The notes below the pieces were generated by a model that worked only from the letters and a program-made list of their open reading frames with translations, did no database searches and was not told where the DNA came from. The position numbers and the translations under genes were made by a program. This document shows, one piece after another, positions 1 to 5,427 of a stretch of DNA of 7,403 nt (the first letter of the stretch is position 1; each line of letters begins with the position of its first letter). Origin of the DNA: an uncultured Ruminococcus sp. (GTDB lineage Bacteria; Bacillota; Clostridia; Oscillospirales; Ruminococcaceae); the NCBI GenBank assembly GCA_947173865.1, contig CAMWGS010000099.1, positions 1 through 7,403 of the forward strand, written 5' to 3'.

Positions 1-63
1 CGGCGACCACCGAGATCTACACGCGTATGATCGTCGGCAGCGTCAGATTTGTATATGATACAG
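1..63 (+). other. Illumina Nextera i5 adapter left on the contig end
   Basis: Bases 1-22 match the 3' part of the P5 flow-cell oligo (CGGCGACCACCGAG...CTACAC). Bases 23-30 (GCGTATGA) sit where the 8-base i5 index belongs and differ at one base from an index I recall as S517 (GCGTAAGA). Bases 31-44 (TCGTCGGCAGCGTC) match the read-1 transposase primer exactly. Bases 45-63 match 16 of 19 bases of the Tn5 mosaic end; the three mismatches, at 49, 56 and 59, all read T. This order of parts is the library construct and not genomic DNA. Real sequence starts at about 64, and nothing upstream of that point can be interpreted. Confidence 0.97.
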
Positions 64-125
64 GTATAATAATAGCGGTTCTTAGCCTGAAAATACGTAA
101 CAGAGGTTCTTAAAAGGAGAGAAAT

Positions 126-1070
126 ATGTGGAATATATTCAGAAGAAAGGAAGAAGTTCCTTATAAATCAATTATTGACGAAGATGAAGAAAACGAAATA
201 ACAGAAGATAACGATAAAAACACGGAAGAAATTGAAGTCCCGCACGAAAGCAAGACAATAATTTATGAAAGGGAATACAAATCTGATATAATGGTTTGTG
301 TTTCTTCTGACGTTGGAAAAGTCCGTGAAAATAATGAAGATAATTTTTACTGTGAACACATAGGGTACAGGCAAGAAAAAAATTTCAATTTCATGAAAAG
401 TTTAAACAGGGTCAGCAGGGGGATTTTTGCGGTATGCGACGGAATGGGCGGTGAAGCATACGGTGAGGAAGCTTCAAAGATAGCTGTGGAAACACTTGAG
501 GAAATGAGCAGAGAAATAAAGTCCGCATTGTCCGAAAAACTTCACGACACAGTAAATAATTATGCCGATGAGGCAAACGGGCGTATATGTGAGATGGTTG
601 AAGAAAAACGCTGTAAAAGGAGCGGAAGTACTCTTGCAATGGTTTGTATAGTCGGCGAATATGCATATGCTTTCAATATAGGTGACAGCAGAGTGTATTT
701 TTTTTCTGATGGTAAAATAAAACAGATAACCGAAGACCAGACGCTTGCAATGCGAAAGCTTAAAGCAAATATATATACTGAGGAAGAAGCAAGAAACAGT
801 CCCGATTCACATAAAATCACTTCATTTTTAGGTGTGGACGACCGCAGAATAGGTTTACATTCGTTGCAATATCCGCCTTTTGAATTTGGTGACGGAAAAA
901 TACTTATCTGTAGTGACGGTCTTACAGATATGTGCAGTGATGATGAAATTGCTGAAATATTGTCGTCTGATTCTGAAAATTATGCAGAAGTGCTTGTGAA
1001 AAAGGCTCTTGATAATGGTGGACAGGATAATGTTACCTGTATTGTTATTCAGAAAAATGACGAAGTATAA
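126..1070 (+). CDS. PP2C-family serine/threonine protein phosphatase
   Basis: This is a metal-dependent (PPM/PP2C) protein phosphatase that removes phosphate from Ser/Thr, usually opposing a Hanks-type kinase. The 314-residue protein has no signal peptide or membrane segment and is predicted cytoplasmic. Residues 1-50 form a charged, Glu/Asp-rich extension ahead of the catalytic domain (about 55-312). The family motifs appear in order: VRENNED (66-72), CDGMGG (104-109, metal ligand Asp105), GST (167-169), NIGDSR (184-189), ITEDQT (201-206), HKITSFLG (229-236), CSDGLTD (262-268, Asp264) and GGQDN (298-302, Asp301). All expected metal-binding acidic residues are present, so it should be active. 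The start is supported by AAGGAGA at 114-120. Any operon partners, such as a kinase or FHA protein, would lie upstream and are lost at the contig end. Its substrate cannot be told from the sequence. Confidence 0.95.
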   Translation: MWNIFRRKEEVPYKSIIDEDEENEITEDNDKNTEEIEVPHESKTIIYEREYKSDIMVCVSSDVGKVRENNEDNFYCEHIGYRQEKNFNFMKSLNRVSRGIFAVCDGMGGEAYGEEASKIAVETLEEMSREIKSALSEKLHDTVNNYADEANGRICEMVEEKRCKRSGSTLAMVCIVGEYAYAFNIGDSRVYFFSDGKIKQITEDQTLAMRKLKANIYTEEEARNSPDSHKITSFLGVDDRRIGLHSLQYPPFEFGDGKILICSDGLTDMCSDDEIAEILSSDSENYAEVLVKKALDNGGQDNVTCIVIQKNDEV

Positions 1071-1072
1071 TA

Positions 1073-1107
1073 AAAGTGCAGTTTTTTATAACTGCATTTT
1101 ATTTTTT
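1073..1107. terminator. Bidirectional intrinsic terminator between convergent genes
   Basis: The arms 1073-1083 and 1090-1100 form an 11-bp stem with one G·T wobble around a 6-base loop. A run of six T follows on the plus strand (1102-1107). On the minus strand the arm is followed by TTTTATTATA, so the hairpin can also end transcription of the convergent HxlR-type gene, whose stop codon (1106-1108) lies against it. Confidence 0.85.
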
Positions 1108-1471
1108 AAATATTATCGGATTTCATATTAGTTTCAGTGTTACAGTTGTGTATACTTTCTAAATAATTTTCACCCCAACTGCACATAGCCTGAATAACAG
1201 GAATGATTGTTCTGCCGAAGTCTGAAAGACTGTATTCCACTTTAGGCGGAACAATCGGGTAAACTTTTCTTATAATCAGACTGTCTCTTTCAAGGTCTCT
1301 CAGTTGTTGCGTGAGCATTTTTTCGGTTGCTTTAGGAATAAGCCTTTTCAGTTCGCTGAATCGTTTTTTGTCCTCAATAAGATGCCATAATATTACGGCT
1401 TTGTATTTACCTCCGATTAAATCAATAGTTGCATCAACAGGACAATTGTATTTTTCTGAACAGTTTTTCAT
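1106..1471 (-). CDS. HxlR-family winged-helix transcriptional regulator
   Basis: This is a predicted DNA-binding repressor or activator of the HxlR (MarR-related) family, 121 residues from the chosen start, a normal family length. Family signatures include CPVDATIDLIGGKYKAVILW (10-29), RFSELKRLIP (37-46, winged-helix region), the recognition-helix segment KMLTQQLRDLERDSLI (51-66) and VEYSLSDFGRTIIPVI (78-93). The open frame extends 20 codons further upstream to 1531. The ATG at 1469-1471 is preferred because AGGAGG (1478-1483) sits 6 bases before it and because the family motif starts right after it. The protein has cysteines at 4, 10, 97 and 110. The CPV cysteine (Cys10) sits where redox-sensing family members such as YodB and HypR carry their reactive Cys. 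Divergence from a nitroreductase suggests it controls that gene in response to electrophiles or oxidants; this is inference. Confidence 0.93.
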   Translation of the reverse strand: MKNCSEKYNCPVDATIDLIGGKYKAVILWHLIEDKKRFSELKRLIPKATEKMLTQQLRDLERDSLIIRKVYPIVPPKVEYSLSDFGRTIIPVIQAMCSWGENYLESIHNCNTETNMKSDNI

Positions 1472-1477
1472 ATAATT

Positions 1478-1483
1478 CCTCCT
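1478..1483 (-). promoter_or_regulatory. Shine-Dalgarno site that fixes the HxlR start
   Basis: Plus-strand CCTCCT reads AGGAGG on the minus strand, 6 bases before the ATG at 1471. No comparable site precedes the longer possible start at 1531. That longer start would also place the first codons on top of the divergent nitroreductase promoter. Confidence 0.9.
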
Positions 1484-1500
1484 ATACTTACTTTTTGGAT

Positions 1501-1525
1501 AGTACATTACAAAAAAGTTTGTACT
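1501..1525. promoter_or_regulatory. Candidate HxlR operator: inverted repeat AGTACA-N13-TGTACT
   Basis: Perfect 6-base arms lie at 1501-1506 and 1520-1525. The right arm overlaps the first base of the nitroreductase -35 box (1525-1530). On the minus strand the left arm overlaps TACTAT (1498-1503), a possible but weak -10 for the regulator's own gene. The position fits repression of both divergent genes by the adjacent HxlR protein. Binding is inferred from position and symmetry only. Confidence 0.5.
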
Positions 1526-1553
1526 TGACATATTTAAATTCCTGCGTTATAAT
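1525..1553 (+). promoter_or_regulatory. Consensus sigma-A promoter of the nitroreductase
   Basis: TTGACA at 1525-1530 and TATAAT at 1548-1553 are both exact consensus hexamers with the ideal 17-base spacer. Transcription should start near 1560. Such a strong core promoter usually needs a repressor, which fits the overlapping inverted repeat and the neighbouring HxlR gene. Confidence 0.9.
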
Positions 1554-1580
1554 AATAACATAATCGATTAAAATTTTCAA

Positions 1581-1590
1581 GATGTACATC
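1581..1590. repeat. 10-base perfect palindrome GATGTACATC in the nitroreductase leader
   Basis: The sequence equals its own reverse complement. It lies about 20 bases after the predicted transcription start and shares the GTAC core of the two arms at 1501-1506 and 1520-1525. It may be a second operator site or chance. It also contains the ATG at 1582, the longer possible start for the nitroreductase. Confidence 0.4.
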
Positions 1591-1605
1591 AGAAAGAGTT
1601 GTGTT

Positions 1606-2112
1606 ATGGAGTTTTCAAAGCTTATTGCAAAGCGTCACTCTGTCAGAAATTATCTTCCTGACAAAGTAGAATCCGAAAAAAGAGATGCTATTCTGGAAGC
1701 AGGCAGAATTGCACCTACCGCTGCCAATTTACAACCTTTAAAGGTTCTTGTAATCGAGGAAAAATCCAATCTGTCGAAACTGGAAAAAGCGGCAAATATA
1801 TATGATGCACCTCTTGCATTTATTGTATGTGCTGATAGTGGTATTGCGTGGAAAAGACCTTTTGACAGCAAACAGACAACAGATATTGATGCTTCAATTG
1901 TCACTGACCATATGATGTTACAGGCTGAATCACTTGGTCTCGGAAGTGTATGGATATGCTATTTTAAACCCGATATTCTGAAAACAGAGTTGAATATTCC
2001 CGATAATCTGGAAGTAATCAATATTCTTGCCGTAGGATATTCCGCTGAAACAAAAGCACCTGAGAAAGTCAGAAAAAGTATGGAACAGTTCGCTTTTTTT
2101 GAACACTTATAA
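1606..2112 (+). CDS. Nitroreductase-family FMN-dependent oxidoreductase
   Basis: This is a predicted cytoplasmic NAD(P)H-dependent flavin enzyme of the nitroreductase fold (168 residues, a short but complete form). It would reduce nitro compounds, quinones or similar electrophiles. Visible motifs: RHSVRNY near residue 10 (phosphate-binding Arg/Ser of the FMN site), APTAANLQPLKVLVIEE (about 34-50, the usual PSxxNxQPW motif with Leu in place of Trp), and DASIVTDHMMLQAESLGLGSV (about 94-114, the LAAxxLGLGS helix), followed by the AVGY strand (142-145) near the end. The frame is open from 1582, but MEFSKLIAKRHSVR at 1606 matches the usual family start and has AGAAAGAG (1591-1598) before it; the ATG at 1582 has no ribosome site. 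Its divergent HxlR neighbour, consensus promoter and inverted repeat suggest induction by reactive electrophiles. The exact substrate is unknown. Confidence 0.92.
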   Translation: MEFSKLIAKRHSVRNYLPDKVESEKRDAILEAGRIAPTAANLQPLKVLVIEEKSNLSKLEKAANIYDAPLAFIVCADSGIAWKRPFDSKQTTDIDASIVTDHMMLQAESLGLGSVWICYFKPDILKTELNIPDNLEVINILAVGYSAETKAPEKVRKSMEQFAFFEHL

Positions 2113-2140
2113 ATTCGGTTTACATTTTCCGCTGTAAAAT

Positions 2141-2196
2141 AAAATACCGTTCAGACAGCATTTTCTTTCGGAATTATGTTGTCTGGGCGGTATTTT
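2141..2196. terminator. Long 21-bp hairpin downstream of the nitroreductase
   Basis: Bases 2141-2161 pair with 2176-2196 without bulges. Three of the 21 pairs are G·T wobbles (2150/2187, 2151/2186, 2158/2179), and the loop has 14 bases. The outer stem is AAAATACCG/CGGTATTTT. The T-run lies inside the stem and is followed by only AATTA, so termination efficiency is uncertain. It is the only candidate terminator between the nitroreductase and the next promoter. A remnant of a small inverted-repeat element is possible. Confidence 0.65.
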
Positions 2197-2297
2197 AATT
2201 ACATATTATTATCCACAAAAAATCCCGTTACAGTTCTTTTAATAATGTTAAATAAAACTGATTTTGATTATTCAGAAAAATTTTCTTAATATGTGTA
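2197..2297. other. AT-rich spacer upstream of the operon promoter
   Basis: No convincing gene, RNA or riboswitch is seen here. The only structure noted is a 13-base odd palindrome at 2274-2286 (AGAAAA-A-TTTTCT), 11 bases upstream of the -35 box. It could be a regulator site or simply AT-rich symmetry. No conserved FMN-riboswitch motifs were recognised in 2113-2454. Confidence 0.5.
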
Positions 2298-2326
2298 TTG
2301 ACAAAATAAAAAAAATGTTGTAAACT
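2298..2326 (+). promoter_or_regulatory. Sigma-A promoter of the five-gene flavin/electron-transfer operon
   Basis: TTGACA at 2298-2303 is an exact -35 box. A 17-base A-rich spacer leads to TAAACT at 2321-2326, which matches 4 of 6 bases of the -10 consensus. Transcription would start near 2333, leaving a leader of about 120 bases before the ATG at 2455. No other convincing promoter was seen between here and 7332. Confidence 0.75.
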
Positions 2327-2334
2327 ATTATATA

Positions 2335-2348
2335 TTAGTGTTGACTAA
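2335..2348. promoter_or_regulatory. Candidate operator 1: TTAGT-GTTG-ACTAA
   Basis: Perfect 5-base arms flank a 4-base centre. The site lies immediately after the predicted transcription start, where a bound protein would block initiation or early elongation. A second palindrome with identical arms and spacing lies at 2397-2410. The 14-base TTAG...CTAA layout recalls metal-regulator (DtxR/MntR-type) sites, but the inner base of each arm differs from what I recall of those, so the regulator is unassigned. Confidence 0.6.
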
Positions 2349-2361
2349 CAATATAAAAATA

Positions 2362-2379
2362 AAAGCCGAACAAGGCTTT
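2362..2379 (+). other. Small leader hairpin between the two operators
   Basis: AAAGCC (2362-2367) can pair with GGCTTT (2374-2379) around the loop GAACAA. The downstream sequence is ATATTATT and not a T-run, so it is a weak terminator candidate at most. It may stabilise the transcript 5' end or take part in attenuation. No known riboswitch class is recognised. Confidence 0.4.
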
Positions 2380-2396
2380 ATATTATTGAATATATG

Positions 2397-2410
2397 TTAG
2401 TTTATACTAA
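2397..2410. promoter_or_regulatory. Candidate operator 2: TTAGT-TTAT-ACTAA
   Basis: The arms and spacing are identical to the palindrome at 2335-2348, with a different centre (TTAT instead of GTTG). The centres of the two sites are 62 bp apart, close to six helical turns, so two bound dimers would sit on the same DNA face and could interact. The site lies in the transcribed leader, about 45 bases before the first start codon. Confidence 0.6.
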
Positions 2411-2454
2411 TGAAATGAAGTCCGGATTTTAAATCAATTCAAAGGAGAAATTAT

Positions 2455-4008
2455 ATGAAAAAAATTTCAACAATTATAAGTGCAGCATCACTTGCGGTGT
2501 CTGTACTTGGGGCTGTTCCTCTTACAGCAGGAGCAGAGGAAAGTGAAAATCTGATTTACGGAACAATGAATATTCCTTATGCAGATTTTTATGCCAATGA
2601 AGGAATTGGCTATGATGTTGATGCGGTATCTTCTGCTACAACATCAAAATGGTCAAGTAATCAGGATGGTGGTCTTGTACAGGGTACTTTCAACGAAGGA
2701 AACGATGACGGAACAGGACGAATTCTTGGTGTTGTATATCCTGTAGCCATTTCTCAGGAAAACCTTGACGCTCTCGGTGAAAACAATTACAGTTTTACAT
2801 CTCTTGATTCTGTTCCCGAGGCTTACAAGGAAGTTACTTTATCTGACGACGGCAGTGTTTCATTTTCATCTGTTGTTGACAATGAGGTTGAAACTGCTCT
2901 GACTTCACTTACAGTAGAAACCGCATCTGTATGGGGGGATTACTGTGTTACGGTTGACGAACTTTCATATGAAAGAGGAGCGGCTGCATCGTCAATCGGT
3001 AAACTTTACGGCTGTATAGTAACAGATACTGATGGAAACAGCTATGCAATGCGTCATCTTGAAAATATATGGAAAAATGAGCTTGGAATCAATGTTCTTG
3101 AAGGTTCGGATATTCACGGAGCACCATTGAGCTATGCTAATTTTACAGGTCTTAACGGTGCTACAATTGATACCGTTAAATACATTACTGAAAAGGGCTA
3201 TTATATCTATGATGTAGACCCTGATGCATATCTTGCAAAGAAAGTTACAGGAACTGTTTCAATTGCCGACGCAGATATATCAGCAGGGCAGACAATGCTG
3301 ACATCAGACCTCCCGTCAGATTATGATGCAGAATATACTTTGGAAGGTATCAACGGAAGCGTAAACGACGGCGTTATTATTTATTCAGATGCACTTGCTG
3401 GTACTTATTCCGTTACAGTTTCAGATAAGAACAATATATATGAATCATTTGCAATAACATTCTCACTTACTTCCGATTCAATGCCTGCATCTTATTCGGA
3501 CGGTTCAGTTGTAAAGGCAGAAGGTGCGGACGATGCTGATTTTGCTAATTTCCTTAAAAATATCTCCGTTGTTTCTGTAAACGGTACTGATTATTCAGCT
3601 TCGGGCAGAGGAAGTGTACAGATTATCGGTGAAGATGGTAAAATTGATGTTAATGCGGCTTCAAGAAGCTCAAATATTTTTGACGGAAACGGTATTTATC
3701 AGATAGTTGTAAAGTCGGCAGGTTATAACAACAGCCTTGCATTTGATTTTGTAATTGGTGAAAGCGAACAGCCTTCAACAGAAGAAAATACAAATATCAA
3801 CAATTCCGGTCAGAACAGTTCAAATACAAACAGCAACAATTCATCAAACAACAGCAATAATTCATCAAACAGCACGTCAAAAAGCAGTAATTCAAGTTCG
3901 TCAAGCACATCAAGTCCAAAAACAGGAGTTGCAGGAGTTGCCGTGCCTGTTACATTAATGGCAGTTGCAGTATTAACGGCATTTGCCGTAAAAAAGAAAA
4001 ATAAGTAA
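2455..4008 (+). CDS. Sortase-anchored surface protein with flavinylation-like motif
   Basis: This is a predicted secreted, wall-bound protein of 517 residues. Residues 1-27 are a signal peptide (KK, hydrophobic core, AGA cleavage site). Residues 28-435 are the extracellular body. Residues 440-486 are a Ser/Asn-rich spacer. SPKTG at 487-491, a hydrophobic helix (about 492-511) and KKKNK form a sortase signal (LPXTG variant). The opening of the mature part (NLIYGTMNIPYADFYANEG, then the motif at 54-64) recalls Firmicute proteins annotated as Tp47 C-domain-like; this is from memory and weak. DVDAVSSATTS at 54-64 closely resembles the FMN-attachment motif of the next gene (DVDAVSGATYS) but has Ser for Gly. 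A repeat-like beta-rich section covers 264-435. AAAGGAG (2441-2447) fixes the start. It is first in the operon, 22 bases before the membrane flavoprotein gene. The function is not established. Confidence 0.85.
   Translation: MKKISTIISAASLAVSVLGAVPLTAGAEESENLIYGTMNIPYADFYANEGIGYDVDAVSSATTSKWSSNQDGGLVQGTFNEGNDDGTGRILGVVYPVAISQENLDALGENNYSFTSLDSVPEAYKEVTLSDDGSVSFSSVVDNEVETALTSLTVETASVWGDYCVTVDELSYERGAAASSIGKLYGCIVTDTDGNSYAMRHLENIWKNELGINVLEGSDIHGAPLSYANFTGLNGATIDTVKYITEKGYYIYDVDPDAYLAKKVTGTVSIADADISAGQTMLTSDLPSDYDAEYTLEGINGSVNDGVIIYSDALAGTYSVTVSDKNNIYESFAITFSLTSDSMPASYSDGSVVKAEGADDADFANFLKNISVVSVNGTDYSASGRGSVQIIGEDGKIDVNAASRSSNIFDGNGIYQIVVKSAGYNNSLAFDFVIGESEQPSTEENTNINNSGQNSSNTNSNNSSNNSNNSSNSTSKSSNSSSSSTSSPKTGVAGVAVPVTLMAVAVLTAFAVKKKNK
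3772..3912 (+). repeat. Low-complexity Ser/Asn spacer of the surface protein
   Basis: Residues 440-486 are almost entirely Ser, Asn and Thr, written with degenerate AAC/AGC/TCA codon runs such as AACAGCAACAATTCATCAAA. This is the flexible wall-spanning stalk commonly found before a sortase signal. The run may vary in length between strains through slippage or recombination. Confidence 0.85.
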
Positions 4009-4030
4009 TTAATCTGAAAGGTGAAATAAT

Positions 4031-5425
4031 ATGCTTTTCCTCATTGCCCTGATTCTTGCTTTCGGCTTTGCGTTTTTATGTGGCAAGCCATTAAAAAAAC
4101 ACCCCTTTGTCTTTTATACACTGGCGGTTGTGATAACGGTCGCAAGCGTTATACTTACCCGTTCCGACCTGCGTTCTGTACCTGTTTTTATTAGCACCTA
4201 CATTATAGGACTTTTTACAAGAGGAGCATTTGCAACTGCTTTGTGGTGTGTTGTAATGTGGGCAGGAGCTTTTCCTAACGGTTCGTTTCCAATTAAAAAG
4301 TTAATGGTGATAAGAGGTGAACTGTCGATTTTTGCGGCAATTCTTACACTCGGTCATAATATCGGATTCGGACAGACTTATTTTGTAAGGTTATTTACGG
4401 ATGCCGGAAGAATGTCTCAGAATCAGGTAACAGCAGGTATTCTCTCTATCGCAATGCTTGTTATAATGATACCGCTTACAGTAATGTCTTTTCCGAAAGT
4501 CCGCAGAAAGATGAATGCAAAGTTATGGAAGAAAATCCAGCGGACAGCATATGCTTTTTATGCAATGATTTATATACACGTGCTTGTTCTTTATTCTCCT
4601 ATGGCTAAGGCAGGGCGTGAGGGAATTTTCTTCAATATTCTTGTTTACAGTATTGTATTCATAGGATATGCTGTATGCAGGATAAGAAAGTATATTGTGG
4701 TGAAAATGAAACCAAAAAATAAAACAATTCTTAATATTATAAGTGCGGTTGTATTTTTAGGTTCTTTGTCGGGCGTTCTTGTTTCGTGCGGTAAAGACGA
4801 ACAACCCACTTCAGATACAAGCAGTACAATTTCAAAAGTGACTACTGCCGTATCTTCTGAAACTGATAAAACTTCCGAAACAACTTCATCTGTAAGTACT
4901 TCTGCACAGACTACAGCTTCAGCACAGACAGCTACAGAAACCGATACAACTGCAACTGAAACGGCTACAGGTACAGAAACCGCTACAGAATCTGAAACAG
5001 AAGAACCGACAGAAGAAACCGACGAAAATACTGACGAAAAACAGGAAGAATATTATGAAGATGATTATTATTATGAAGAAGATAATAATTATCAGGAAGA
5101 TAATAACAACAACAATGACAATAATAATAACAACAATAATCCCGAACCGTCCTATATTTACAGAAATGGTACATATTCCGCAAATGCATACGGATATGAC
5201 GGGGATATATTTGTAGAAATAATTATTGAAAATGATGTTATTACATCAATTACAGCACGTACAGAAGAAAGTGACGAATGGTATTTCGATTCTGCACAGG
5301 AATCTGTAATTTCGCAGATTCTTTCGTCTCAGAATACAGACGTTGACGCTGTTTCGGGAGCTACATACAGTTCGGAAGCAATTATGGAAGCTGTACAGAA
5401 AGCCCTTAACTCTGCCAGAAACTGA
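4031..5425 (+). CDS. Membrane heme-type reductase fused to extracellular FMN-binding domain
   Basis: This 464-residue protein has two halves. Residues 1-225 hold about seven membrane helices resembling the MsrQ/ferric-reductase heme domain: RGELSIFAAILTLGHN (95-110) and WKKIQRTAYAFYAMIYIHVL (166-185), which place candidate heme ligands at His109 and His183. The residue usually His in the second motif (LHR) is Gln170. Residues 226-253 look exactly like a lipoprotein signal (MKPKNK, hydrophobic core, LVSC), inside the reading frame. Residues 260-371 are a Thr/Ser/Glu then Asp/Glu/Tyr/Asn linker. Residues 375-464 form an FMN-binding domain ending in DVDAVSGATYS (437-447), an ApbE substrate motif with Thr445 as the FMN-attachment residue. 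It likely moves electrons from the membrane to an external flavin. AAAGGTG (4017-4023) supports the start. ApbE follows 2 bases downstream. Confidence 0.88.
   Translation: MLFLIALILAFGFAFLCGKPLKKHPFVFYTLAVVITVASVILTRSDLRSVPVFISTYIIGLFTRGAFATALWCVVMWAGAFPNGSFPIKKLMVIRGELSIFAAILTLGHNIGFGQTYFVRLFTDAGRMSQNQVTAGILSIAMLVIMIPLTVMSFPKVRRKMNAKLWKKIQRTAYAFYAMIYIHVLVLYSPMAKAGREGIFFNILVYSIVFIGYAVCRIRKYIVVKMKPKNKTILNIISAVVFLGSLSGVLVSCGKDEQPTSDTSSTISKVTTAVSSETDKTSETTSSVSTSAQTTASAQTATETDTTATETATGTETATESETEEPTEETDENTDEKQEEYYEDDYYYEEDNNYQEDNNNNNDNNNNNNNPEPSYIYRNGTYSANAYGYDGDIFVEIIIENDVITSITARTEESDEWYFDSAQESVISQILSSQNTDVDAVSGATYSSEAIMEAVQKALNSARN
4808..5143 (+). repeat. Low-complexity acidic linker in the heme-flavin fusion
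   Basis: Residues 260-371 begin with a Thr/Ser/Glu-rich part (ACAGAAAC-type codon repeats), pass into a Glu/Asp/Tyr section (about 330-356) and end in an Asn/Asp run (357-370) made of AAT/AAC codons. It would act as a flexible arm of over 100 residues that could carry the FMN domain through the peptidoglycan. The Tyr-Asp-Glu patch is unusual for a plain spacer. Confidence 0.85.
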
Positions 5426-5427
5426 AC

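Noticed and set aside
65..70. TATAAT as a -10 box for the PP2C gene
   Set aside because: Its -35 position falls inside the adapter sequence, so the true upstream context is unknown; the hexamer alone in AT-rich DNA is not enough.
1472..1531. Twenty extra N-terminal codons of the HxlR gene
   Set aside because: They cross the ribosome site AGGAGG, the inverted repeat and the -35 of the divergent gene, and lie outside the family domain.
1582..1605. Longer nitroreductase start (MYIRKSCV...)
   Set aside because: No ribosome site precedes it and family members start at the MEFSKL position; the ATG is part of a palindrome.
2362..2379. Riboswitch or attenuator (for example FMN riboswitch) in the operon leader
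   Set aside because: Only a 6-bp hairpin is present, with no T-run and none of the conserved FMN-riboswitch motifs.
3755..3958. Overlapping 67-codon frame inside the surface protein
   Set aside because: Its Gln/Thr/Ile-rich translation is the frame-shifted reading of the Ser/Asn repeat and has no ribosome site.
2455..4008. Penicillin-binding enzyme, suggested by the Tp47-like resemblance
   Set aside because: No SxxK, SxN or KTG active-site set of a penicillin-binding enzyme was seen; the only KTG is in the sortase signal. The family name would mislead about function.
4983..5189. Minus-strand frame rich in Tyr and Cys
   Set aside because: It is the complement of the Asn/Asp/Glu low-complexity linker; no start context or family likeness.
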